Source: GCA-2723085 sp042093455 (GTDB lineage Bacteria; Bacteroidota; Bacteroidia; Flavobacteriales_D; Parvicellaceae). Taken from it: a DNA stretch of 13,875 nt. The notes under the pieces were generated by a model, which was given only the letters and a program-made list of their open reading frames with translations, made no database searches and had not been told where the DNA came from. Each line of letters starts with the position of its first letter. The first letter of the stretch is position 1. The DNA lies in contig JBELEU010000037.1 in the NCBI GenBank assembly GCA_042093455.1, positions 1 through 13,875 of the forward strand, read 5' to 3'. The position numbers and the translations under genes are program-made. Shown piece by piece: positions 5,842-12,695 of the stretch.

Positions 5842-6882
5842 GTGGAAAAACATGAAACATTCATGAGAAGATGTTTGGAACTTGCTTCTAAAGGTAAAGG
5901 ACAAGTTTCACCAAACCCAATGGTAGGAGCTGTAATTGTTCATGAAAATAAAATTATTGGTGAAGGGTTTCATCAAATATTCGGTGGACCACACGCTGAG
6001 GTCAATGCAATAAATACTATTAAAAACAAGTCTATTCTCAAAGACTCAACTTTATATGTCAACTTAGAACCGTGTTCTCACTTCGGAAAAACACCACCAT
6101 GTTGTAATACAATTGTTGAGTTTGGAATAAAAAAAGTTATCATTGGATCAAGTGACCCCAATGAAAAAGTAAACGGAAGAGGAATTGATTTTTTAAAAAA
6201 CAACAAAGTTGAAGTAGTCAATAATATACTTAAAGAAGAATCAGAAGAACTAAATAGAAAATTTTTTACATTTCAAAAAAAAAAACGTCCATTTATTACT
6301 CTAAAATGGGCTGAAACCATTGATGGATTTATTGATAAAAAAAGAGAATCAAATCAAAAAAAAATAAATTGGATTACATCTAAAAACACCAAAGCTTTAG
6401 TTCATAAATGGAGAAGTGAACATGACGCTATTTTAGTAGGAAGAAAAACAATCGAAAATGATAACCCAAGCTTAACAGTAAGATTGATAGATGGAAAAAA
6501 TCCATTAAGAATAGTTATTGATCCTCTTTTAAGTCTTAATAAAGATTTCACTATCTTCAATGACAACTACCCTATTGTGATATTTAATGAAAAAATTGAG
6601 GAAGACCAAGGTAAAGTAAGGTACATAAAGTACACTAAAAACAACATAACTTCAGATCTTAACAATTACTTGTACAAAGAAGGCAAACAGTCTTTATTAA
6701 TTGAAGGTGGAGCAACTACAATTAATTCATTTTTAAAGAACCACAAATGGGATGAAGCAAAAGTATTAATTGGGAATAAGAAATTTAAAAATGGAATTAT
6801 TTCTCCAAAAATAAAAAATTCCCTTCCCTTTTCCATAAGTACTCACGGTGAAGACAAAATAATTGAATATAGAAATGATTGA
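5842..6882 (+). CDS. ribD: Bifunctional diaminohydroxyphosphoribosylaminopyrimidine deaminase / 5-amino-6-(5-phosphoribosylamino)uracil reductase
   Basis: 346 residues with both domains of RibD, steps two and three of riboflavin synthesis from GTP. The N-terminal zinc deaminase has SPNPMVGAVIV (23-33), the catalytic GGPHAEVNA (48-56; zinc ligand H51 and general-base E53) and EPCSHFGKTPPC (76-87; ligands C78 and C87). The C-terminal NADPH reductase has ITLKWAETIDGFI (152-164), DAILVGRKTIENDNPSLTVR (195-214), NPLRIVIDP (220-228) and LLIEGGATTINSF (285-297). The GTG at 5842 is preferred because EKHETFMRRCLELA is the usual RibD N-terminus; ATG 5863 would cut the first seven residues. A run of 11 A lies in the linker between domains (6275-6285). 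The stop overlaps the start of the permease gene by 8 nt. Other rib genes are absent from the window. Confidence 0.96.
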   Translation: MEKHETFMRRCLELASKGKGQVSPNPMVGAVIVHENKIIGEGFHQIFGGPHAEVNAINTIKNKSILKDSTLYVNLEPCSHFGKTPPCCNTIVEFGIKKVIIGSSDPNEKVNGRGIDFLKNNKVEVVNNILKEESEELNRKFFTFQKKKRPFITLKWAETIDGFIDKKRESNQKKINWITSKNTKALVHKWRSEHDAILVGRKTIENDNPSLTVRLIDGKNPLRIVIDPLLSLNKDFTIFNDNYPIVIFNEKIEEDQGKVRYIKYTKNNITSDLNNYLYKEGKQSLLIEGGATTINSFLKNHKWDEAKVLIGNKKFKNGIISPKIKNSLPFSISTHGEDKIIEYRND

Positions 6883-7759
6883 AATTGGACTAACTATATT
6901 AACATTTTCAGCAATGCTGATCATATTTAAATACTTTGGAGTATACAAAGTAAACAACTTACAAGCTATAATAGTCAATTACTTTACGGCAGGCTCATTG
7001 GCTATTGCAAATGCAAAATACAATGATTTGGATTATAATATTGAATCCGTTATTCACTCTAATTACCTTGTACCGTCATTAATTATTGGTTTACTTTTTA
7101 TCATCACATTTAATCTTGTTGCTTTTGGAACACAAAAAATTGGAATTGCTGTAACAACAGTTGCAAACAAAATGTCAATGATTATTCCAGTATTATTAGG
7201 ATTATTTTTATTCAATGAAGAAAAAAACTTTGTAAAAATTGCGGGAATTATACTAGCCTTGTTTGCCATTTATTTCTCATCAACAAACAAAGGAAAACTT
7301 TCATTTGACAAGAAATATCTACTTATTATTGTTCTAATTTTTGTTGGACAAGGATTTGCTGATGGCACTTTGAATTGGGCTCAAAAAACAGCAATTAACA
7401 ATTCAAATATTCAGCAATTTTTTGCAACAACTTTTTTATTAGCAGGAATTGCTGGCTTTATGTTTATGATTTATGAAAAAATAAAAAAAAATCAACCCTT
7501 TCAATTTAAAAGTATATACTGGGGAATAATACTTGGGGTCCCTAATTACTTAACTCTTTATTTTTTCATTAAATCTCTTCAATCTGGAATTCTTGAAAGC
7601 TCTCAAATTTTTCCAATAATCAATATGGGAATAATAATTTGCTCAGCAATTGGGGGTATAATCCTTTTTAAAGAACAGTTATCTAAAAGCAATTGGGCTG
7701 GAATTGGATTAGCTTTAGTGGCTATAAGTATGATAACTTTTTCATCGTTTTTTTATTAG
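6875..7759 (+). CDS. EamA-type (drug/metabolite transporter superfamily) permease
   Basis: 294 residues from ATG 6875, the start chosen because it overlaps the ribD stop by only 8 nt (ATGATTGA). A TTG at 6863 would add four residues. About ten hydrophobic helices are visible, near residues 3-22, 29-46, 63-86, 90-112, 118-135, 147-164, 182-202, 214-236, 243-268 and 272-292. The two halves show the EamA duplication: LFLFNEEKNFVKIAGIILAL in the first and IILFKEQLSKSNWAGIGLAL in the second, each a helix end, a conserved Glu and the next helix. The substrate cannot be read from sequence. Its position, translationally coupled between ribD and a YigZ-family gene, hints at a flavin- or metabolite-related role, but that is guilt by association only. 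Confidence 0.9.
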   Translation: MIEIGLTILTFSAMLIIFKYFGVYKVNNLQAIIVNYFTAGSLAIANAKYNDLDYNIESVIHSNYLVPSLIIGLLFIITFNLVAFGTQKIGIAVTTVANKMSMIIPVLLGLFLFNEEKNFVKIAGIILALFAIYFSSTNKGKLSFDKKYLLIIVLIFVGQGFADGTLNWAQKTAINNSNIQQFFATTFLLAGIAGFMFMIYEKIKKNQPFQFKSIYWGIILGVPNYLTLYFFIKSLQSGILESSQIFPIINMGIIICSAIGGIILFKEQLSKSNWAGIGLALVAISMITFSSFFY

Positions 7760-8355
7760 TGAAATTTAAATCCGTTAAACATACCATTGAATCATCTTTC
7801 AAAGAGAAAAAAAGTAAATTCATTGGGATATCTTTCCCTATAAATAACGAGAATAACTTCAATCAAAAGCTTGATTTAATTAAAAAAAAACATCCTAAAT
7901 CAAACCATTTCTGTTATGCTTATACCCTATTTAACCAACCTCATAACACTAAAAAGCAAAGCGATGATGGAGAACCATTAAATAGCGCTGGAAAACCTAT
8001 TTTAAACCAAATTGAAAAACTCAATTTACTAAATACAGCTGTTGTTGTTGTTAGGTATTTTGGTGGAACTAAGCTAGGTGTAGGTGGATTAATAAGAGCA
8101 TATAAACATGCAGCCGAACAAACACTAGATCAACAAGAAGTTATTATCAATGAAAATTTAAAAGAGATAAATTACAAATTCAAATATGAACATCAAAAAG
8201 AAGTATTGGACATCATTAAAAGATTAAATAAAGAAATGATTACCCACACCATGAAAGAAGACTATCATATGAAACTCAAACTGACAGAGAAAGAATATGA
8301 AAAGGTTTTAAATGAATTAAAAAAAGTAAATTCAATTGTTTTTCTAAAAGATTAA
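7759..8355 (+). CDS. yigZ: YigZ/IMPACT family protein (UPF0029 + DUF1949)
   Basis: 198 residues if translation begins at GTG 7759, which shares its G with the TAG stop of the permease gene (TAGTG), a classic coupling arrangement. An ATG at 7693 is in frame but would add 22 residues read from inside the permease gene, and they match nothing in the family. Family motifs are KEKKSKFIG (residues 16-24), HFCYAYT (50-56), QSDDGEPLNSAGKPIL (67-82) and VVVVRYFGGTKLGVGGLIRAY (97-117), all in the UPF0029/Impact N-terminal domain. Residues from about 140 form the DUF1949-like ferredoxin-fold C-terminus. The biochemical role of bacterial YigZ is unclear; eukaryotic IMPACT modulates GCN2 signalling. The gene ends tail to tail with dapA with a 4-nt overlap. 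Confidence 0.92.
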   Translation: MKFKSVKHTIESSFKEKKSKFIGISFPINNENNFNQKLDLIKKKHPKSNHFCYAYTLFNQPHNTKKQSDDGEPLNSAGKPILNQIEKLNLLNTAVVVVRYFGGTKLGVGGLIRAYKHAAEQTLDQQEVIINENLKEINYKFKYEHQKEVLDIIKRLNKEMITHTMKEDYHMKLKLTEKEYEKVLNELKKVNSIVFLKD

Positions 8356-9242
8356 ACAATAGCTTCTCCTAGTTTTGCAACCTGAGTATAAATATTATCA
8401 GCCGTTTCTTTATTAACTTTAACCAAAGGAAGTCTAACAAAATCATCCCCGATATTCAAAAGTTTTAATGCATGTTTTATTCCACCAGGGTTTCCATCAG
8501 CAAATAAATATTGAATTACGGGAAAAAGTTCATAATGTTTTTGGTTGGCTAGTTCTAAATCACCTTTCAAAGCCGCATTTACCATTGTTGAAAATCGCTT
8601 TGGAAATGCGTTTGCCACAACAGAAATTGCTCCATGCCCTCCTATTGTGATATGAGGCAATGTCAGGGCATCGTCACCTGAAATAACTAAAAAATCAGAA
8701 GGTTTATTTTGAATAATTGTCATTATTTGTTCCAAGTTTCCAGAAGCTTCTTTAATTGCTACAATATTTGAATATTTATGAGCCAATTCAAGAGTTGTTT
8801 CAGCAGACATATTACTACTAGTTCGCCCAGGAACATTGTAAAGTATAATTGGCAAATCTGTACAAGAACTTAAATGATTGTAATGGCTAATTATACCTTT
8901 CTGAGACGGTTTATTATAGTAAGGACTTACAGATAAAAATCCATCTATTTTAGATTTCTCCCAAAACTGAAGTTGCCTACCTATTTCAAGAGTATTATTA
9001 CCACCAACACCTAAAACAACAGGCAATCTTCCTGCGTTGATTTCAATCACAAAATCCAATACAGCAATTTTTTCTTTATTAGAAAGAGTAGCAGACTCAC
9101 CTGTTGTACCTTGAACAACCAAATAATTGGTTCCATTCTTGATTTGATGCTCAACTAATTTCTCAAGTGCTATATAATCAATTGAAAAGTCTGACTTAAA
9201 AGGTGTAATTAGAGCAACACCTGCCCCTTTAAATTTGTCCAT
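8352..9242 (-). CDS. dapA: 4-hydroxy-tetrahydrodipicolinate synthase
   Basis: 296 residues, full length. A class I aldolase condensing pyruvate with aspartate semialdehyde, it makes the first committed step to diaminopimelate and lysine. Active-site motifs are QGTTGESATL (44-53, Thr46/Thr47 of the catalytic relay), SPYYNKPSQKG (106-116), YNVPGRT (135-141, Tyr135 and Arg140), the Schiff-base Lys164 in AIKEAS, and SGDD (188-191). At the allosteric lysine site, the equivalents of E. coli N80, E84 and Y106 are kept (N82, E86, Y108), but E. coli H53 and H56 align with N55 and K58, so weak or no feedback by lysine is likely (inference). It is the last gene of the bamD operon, starting 5 nt after porD, and has no visible terminator before the converging yigZ. 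Confidence 0.97.
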   Translation of the reverse strand: MDKFKGAGVALITPFKSDFSIDYIALEKLVEHQIKNGTNYLVVQGTTGESATLSNKEKIAVLDFVIEINAGRLPVVLGVGGNNTLEIGRQLQFWEKSKIDGFLSVSPYYNKPSQKGIISHYNHLSSCTDLPIILYNVPGRTSSNMSAETTLELAHKYSNIVAIKEASGNLEQIMTIIQNKPSDFLVISGDDALTLPHITIGGHGAISVVANAFPKRFSTMVNAALKGDLELANQKHYELFPVIQYLFADGNPGGIKHALKLLNIGDDFVRLPLVKVNKETADNIYTQVAKLGEAIV

Positions 9243-9247
9243 AATTT

Positions 9248-10168
9248 TTATTTTTTACCAGCTTTCATTCGGTTATATTTCATAATATTTGAAGGGTCTA
9301 ATTGACGAACTAAATTATACATTTTCATTCTTTGACCAGGTTCTGCAGGAGTAAAAACCTTGACTACCTCATCTGCTTTAGCAGTAAAAAACAATTGCAT
9401 ATTAAATGAGTTAGGCCGAGCTTTATGAATAGCCATTAATCCGTTGAGAGCTGTAGAAATACCTGTTAAAGATTTATTTCTGTCCTCATAAGCTAAGTCC
9501 AATCCATTTCTATGATAGTTATAGTAACATGCTCTCATGGGGCTATAAAGTGGCTGGAGTGTGTTTTGAATCAGGTGAAATCGATTTTGAGAACCTTCAC
9601 TTGGTTTCCATCCTCTTTCACCAGCATTTTGACAATTGTTAACTATTTGAAGTGCTTTATTAAAATAAGGTGTTCCTCCTTCAAATGAAAAAGAATCATA
9701 ATCAAGTCCTAAAATCATAAAAGCATAAAACGCCAAAACATCTGCAAGGTTATTAAAGTGCCTATCCGGTTGAAAAATTATTGCCGTATTTCTTAAATAG
9801 GTAAAACTTAAATTTGGATCATTGTAATTGAATAACCTTGATTTATAACTAGAATTAAAAATTGGCCTAGAGGATGAAACTTGTATTGAAGCAGTGAATT
9901 GATCACTTGAAACTTTTTCACTAATGTTTATTAAAATACTAGCTTCTATTCTTTCATGAGCCTTAAATTGATCTGTTGTTCCAGTGTAATCTGACCATTT
10001 AGTATTATTTATAAATTCATAAACAGAAGTTTTAAGCGATGTTAATATCTCTTTATTTGCAGGATTACTTTGTAGTTTTGGAGCAATAATATCTACACTA
10101 CAATTTATTTCCTGACCATAAAATGGATACAGAACAAATACCAATAAAAAAACAATTAAATTTCTCAT
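9248..10168 (-). CDS. porD: PorD-like type IX secretion protein (DUF4835)
   Basis: 306 residues from ATG 10168, which follows the coaBC stop by 1 nt. A start at 10195 would add nine residues in front of an obvious signal peptide (MRNLIVFLLVFVLYPFYGQ), so the shorter form is chosen. The mature protein begins EINCSVDI. Other marks of the DUF4835 family are ISEKVSSDQFTASIQVSSSRP (split across about 82-102), AFYAFMILGLDYDSFS (145-160), GERGWKPSEGSQNR (183-196), YHRNGLD (219-225), and a C-terminus rich in RQLDPSNIMKYNRMK. Recollection of current annotation practice links this family to PorD of the T9SS, usually encoded just after coaBC as here; that assignment could not be checked. Its precise role in secretion is unclear. 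A T9SS client is encoded in the same window (1069-1557). Confidence 0.85.
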   Translation of the reverse strand: MRNLIVFLLVFVLYPFYGQEINCSVDIIAPKLQSNPANKEILTSLKTSVYEFINNTKWSDYTGTTDQFKAHERIEASILINISEKVSSDQFTASIQVSSSRPIFNSSYKSRLFNYNDPNLSFTYLRNTAIIFQPDRHFNNLADVLAFYAFMILGLDYDSFSFEGGTPYFNKALQIVNNCQNAGERGWKPSEGSQNRFHLIQNTLQPLYSPMRACYYNYHRNGLDLAYEDRNKSLTGISTALNGLMAIHKARPNSFNMQLFFTAKADEVVKVFTPAEPGQRMKMYNLVRQLDPSNIMKYNRMKAGKK

Positions 10169-10169
10169 A

Positions 10170-11360
10170 TTAAATACACTCTTCAATAAAATCAATTATA
10201 TCATTAGCAACATCAATTTTAGGCTTTAAATCAAAAGCAATTTCTTTATTAGGGGTTAAAAGAGTGACTTTATTAGTATCAACAGCAAAACCTGCTCCTT
10301 TATCATTTAATGAATTAAGAACAATAGCATCTAGATTCTTATTTTTCATTTTTTGATACGCGTTAGATTTTTCATTATTGGTTTCAAGAGCAAACCCAAC
10401 AACCAATTGTTTTTTCTTCAATTTGGCCAATGTTCTTAAAATATCTGGAGTCTTTTTAAGCTTTATAGACATCTCATCTTCCTTTTTCTTGATCTTTTTA
10501 TCAGCAACTTCAACAGGCTGATAATCTGCAACAGCCGCACTCATTATTAAAACGTTTGAGCTAGTAAAATGTTTTTTTATAGATTCAAGCATATCTTGTG
10601 CAGAAACAACATCAATTCTCTTTACACCTTCTGGGGTATCTAAACCAACTGGACCAGAAATTAAAATAACTTCTGCACCACGCTTTTGTGCAATTTCAGC
10701 TAGAGCAAATCCCATTTTTCCTGAAGAATTATTACCAATATAACGAACGGGATCTATTATTTCGTGTGTTGGACCTGCTGTAATAATAATTTTATTGTTT
10801 TTCAGTGTTGCTTTATCAAAGAAATAATCATAAATAAATGCAACAATATCTTCAGGTTCTTTTAATCGACCTTTACCATCAAGACCACTAGCAAGTTCTC
10901 CAGAATCTGGCTCAATGATATTGACACCATTTTTACTTAATGTTTTTAGATTTGATTTTGTAGTTTCATGCTTATACATATCTAAATCCATTGCAGGGGC
11001 AACAAAAACAGGACATCTAGCAGATAAGTAAGTTGCTAACATAAAACTATCAGCTTCACCAGTTGAAAGTTTAGAGATAGTATGAGCTGTGGCAGGAGCT
11101 ACTAACATTAAATCGGCCCAAATTCCAAGATCAACGTGATTGTTCCATTCTCCAGAATTTTTGTCTTTAACAAAATCCTTTAAAACAGGGTTTTTGGATA
11201 AAGTAGATAGTGTTATTGGTGTAATAAAATCAGATGCTGATTCGGTCATTACAACCTTAACATTAGCACCCTTTTTGATGAATTCCCTTACAATGTAAGC
11301 GGATTTGTAGGCCGCAATACTCCCTGTGACAGCAAGAAGTACATTTTTGCCTTTTAACAT
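10170..11360 (-). CDS. coaBC: Bifunctional phosphopantothenoylcysteine decarboxylase / phosphopantothenate-cysteine ligase
   Basis: 396 residues, both domains present. The CoaC flavoprotein half (1-180) has GSIAAYKSA (13-21), the catalytic His in NNHVDLGIWAD (73-83; H75), APATAHTISKLSTGEAD (88-104), PAMDLDMY (122-129) and GELASGLDGKGR (154-165). The CoaB half has ITAGPTHEIIDPVRYI (193-208), NNSSGKMG (210-217; N210), SAAVADYQP (274-282), KKIKKK with K289, and VGFALET (321-327). Together they turn phosphopantothenate and cysteine into phosphopantetheine for CoA. Numbering coincides with E. coli Dfp, where H75, N125 and C158 are the decarboxylase residues; here they are H75, D125 and S158. Lineage-wide substitution in Bacteroidota seems likely from memory, but a different proton donor would be needed. 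It lies 12 nt after rpoZ. Confidence 0.96.
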   Translation of the reverse strand: MLKGKNVLLAVTGSIAAYKSAYIVREFIKKGANVKVVMTESASDFITPITLSTLSKNPVLKDFVKDKNSGEWNNHVDLGIWADLMLVAPATAHTISKLSTGEADSFMLATYLSARCPVFVAPAMDLDMYKHETTKSNLKTLSKNGVNIIEPDSGELASGLDGKGRLKEPEDIVAFIYDYFFDKATLKNNKIIITAGPTHEIIDPVRYIGNNSSGKMGFALAEIAQKRGAEVILISGPVGLDTPEGVKRIDVVSAQDMLESIKKHFTSSNVLIMSAAVADYQPVEVADKKIKKKEDEMSIKLKKTPDILRTLAKLKKKQLVVGFALETNNEKSNAYQKMKNKNLDAIVLNSLNDKGAGFAVDTNKVTLLTPNKEIAFDLKPKIDVANDIIDFIEECI

Positions 11361-11372
11361 GTAATCAGGAGA

Positions 11373-11705
11373 TTAGATAGATTCTTCTTCATTTTCTGGA
11401 TGCTTCCAGAAAATGTCTTCGCCTTCCATTTCTTGCATTGCAATTGCACCAGATTTAGGTAGACGTTCATAGTAACGAGAAACTTCGATTTGCTCTCTGT
11501 TTTCAAAAATCTCTTCAAGATTATCAGTTGATGTTGCAAACTCATCAAGCTTTTGGTCAAGCTCTTCTTTCATTTCAACATTAATTTGATTTGATCTTTT
11601 TGAAAGAACTACGATTGTTTCGTATACATTCCCTGTAGACTGTTCCATCTCACGTACATTTCTTGTGATGGTTGTCTTTTCTGCTGTGCTATCTTTGTAA
11701 GCCAT
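11373..11705 (-). CDS. rpoZ: DNA-directed RNA polymerase subunit omega (Bacteroidota type)
   Basis: 110 residues. The core region NVYETIVVLSKRSNQIN (26-42) carries the omega pattern of a helix that ends in KR, used to clamp the beta-prime subunit. It is followed by the Bacteroidota-specific tail with EELDQKLDEFATSTDNLEEIFENREQIEVS (split across 47-76) and YYERLPKSGAIAMQEM (78-93). The position between bamD and coaBC is the usual one in Flavobacteriia. The start codon shares one base with the bamD stop (TAATG), which suggests translational coupling. Omega helps assemble and stabilise RNA polymerase; in other phyla it also takes part in ppGpp binding, but conservation of that site was not judged here. 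Confidence 0.92.
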   Translation of the reverse strand: MAYKDSTAEKTTITRNVREMEQSTGNVYETIVVLSKRSNQINVEMKEELDQKLDEFATSTDNLEEIFENREQIEVSRYYERLPKSGAIAMQEMEGEDIFWKHPENEEESI

Positions 11706-12529
11706 TAATTGAGTGTTTTTAGTTTCTCTATTTCTTTAACGCTAGTATTGAAATAAGTTTCTGCTGTTTTCAAATTATTACTTTCGCTAAAATAATCTAC
11801 AAAATTATGATAAGATTTGATTGTTTCCTCAAATCTTTCAACTTTTTTTGTTTCAACACTGTTAAAAGCAAATAAATAATTGGCTTTAAGTATCATAAAG
11901 TAGATTTCTTCTCGAAATTTAGTGTCAGGAAATTTAGTTAAAGTAGTGTTTAGTGCTATTATAGCAGACCTATATTTTTCCATTTTATAATAAAGCTTAG
12001 CCTTTTCAAAACTCTTAAGCTCCAGCCTTGATCTTAAATCTTTTATGTTAATATTGCAACTATCAACTAAATTACTGTAGGGATACTTGCTCATAAACAA
12101 TTGAAATTCATCAATTGCCTTGTAACTATCCGACTGGTCAAGATAGTAATCAGGTGAGTTGTTCATCATGCAAATTGCAGCATTAAAAGCACATTCTTCT
12201 GCCCTCTCACTATTTGGAAAGTTTTTTACGAACCTTTTGTAGTAATAACCCGCCAAGTAGTAGTCTCCCATACAATATTGATTTTTTGCGTAGTAATAAT
12301 ACACATCTTCCCCTTTATCAGTCATTCTAAAATAAGACATTAACTCATCCAACAATGGCAATGATTTATAACATTGATCATTGTTATAATATTCCAATGC
12401 TTTTTCGTACTTAAGGTTGTAGTCTGAGCCCTTTAAGATCTTGTTGTACTCTGAACAACCCATTAAAGTAAAAAGTAAAAAGGGTATTAAAAAAGTACTT
12501 AAACGATATTTTACTAGAAGTAATTTCAT
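11705..12529 (-). CDS. bamD: Outer membrane protein assembly factor BamD (lipoprotein)
   Basis: 274 residues. The N-terminus is a lipoprotein signal with lipobox LMGC, giving lipidated Cys25; a YfiO-like region with TPR-type helices follows. Repeat signatures are YEKALEYYNNDQCYKSLPLL (41-60), YYYAKNQYCMGDYYLAGYYY (78-97), FVKNFPNSERAEECAFNAA (100-118), AIDEFQLFMSKYPYSNLVD (138-156) and YRSAIIALNTTLTKFPDTKF (186-205). BamD sits on the inner face of the outer membrane and works with BamA to insert beta-barrel proteins. It is the first gene of a five-gene minus-strand operon (bamD, rpoZ, coaBC, porD, dapA), with a consensus promoter at 12541-12566. The ATG at 12529 is the only start that gives a normal lipoprotein signal. 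Confidence 0.94.
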   Translation of the reverse strand: MKLLLVKYRLSTFLIPFLLFTLMGCSEYNKILKGSDYNLKYEKALEYYNNDQCYKSLPLLDELMSYFRMTDKGEDVYYYYAKNQYCMGDYYLAGYYYKRFVKNFPNSERAEECAFNAAICMMNNSPDYYLDQSDSYKAIDEFQLFMSKYPYSNLVDSCNINIKDLRSRLELKSFEKAKLYYKMEKYRSAIIALNTTLTKFPDTKFREEIYFMILKANYLFAFNSVETKKVERFEETIKSYHNFVDYFSESNNLKTAETYFNTSVKEIEKLKTLN

Positions 12530-12540
12530 TTTTGAAATGC

Positions 12541-12566
12541 CAAATATAATGGATTATCTAAAACAA
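12541..12566 (-). promoter_or_regulatory. Promoter of the bamD operon (Bacteroidota type)
   Basis: Minus-strand TATATTTG (12548-12541) matches the -7 consensus TAnnTTTG exactly and is followed by GCA. A TTG (12566-12564) lies upstream with a 15-nt spacer, short for the -33 element, so the upstream half is less certain. The start of transcription would fall close to the ATG at 12529, leaving a leader of only a few bases. Confidence 0.6.
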
Positions 12567-12633
12567 AAATCTAAAGATTCCACTTTCAGAAAAAAAGTTG
12601 ACTTTTTTTTGTTAATAAAACATAAATTTGATT

Positions 12634-12663
12634 TTGTGAAACAAGTAAAGTATTATACTTTTG
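12634..12663 (+). promoter_or_regulatory. Promoter of the PLP-enzyme gene (Bacteroidota type)
   Basis: TTG at 12634-12636, a 19-nt spacer, then TACTTTTG at 12656-12663 followed by CA. Both elements and the spacing fit the sigma-ABfr consensus TTG-N19-TAnnTTTG. It is the best promoter in the window. The expected leader is about 26 nt and shows no Shine-Dalgarno sequence before ATG 12696. Confidence 0.8.
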
Positions 12664-12695
12664 CAGGCTTACAACTAGTAAAGAAAAACGGCATT

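Noticed and set aside
6766..7269. Minus-strand open frames opposite the ribD end and the permease start
   Set aside because: They are antisense to well-supported genes and show no family features.
7693..7758. Upstream ATG extension of yigZ
   Set aside because: The added residues are read from within the permease gene in another frame and are not part of the YigZ family; GTG 7759 gives the normal N-terminus.
8468..8650. Plus-strand 60-codon frame inside dapA
   Set aside because: It is antisense to an essential, well-conserved gene and has no supporting signal.
10169..10195. Longer N-terminus for porD starting at 10195
   Set aside because: It would overlap coaBC and put nine residues before a clear signal peptide; ATG 10168 fits better.
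11354..11560. Minus-strand 68-codon frame overlapping rpoZ and the start of coaBC
   Set aside because: It is an out-of-frame reading of rpoZ, without motifs and with an atypical composition.
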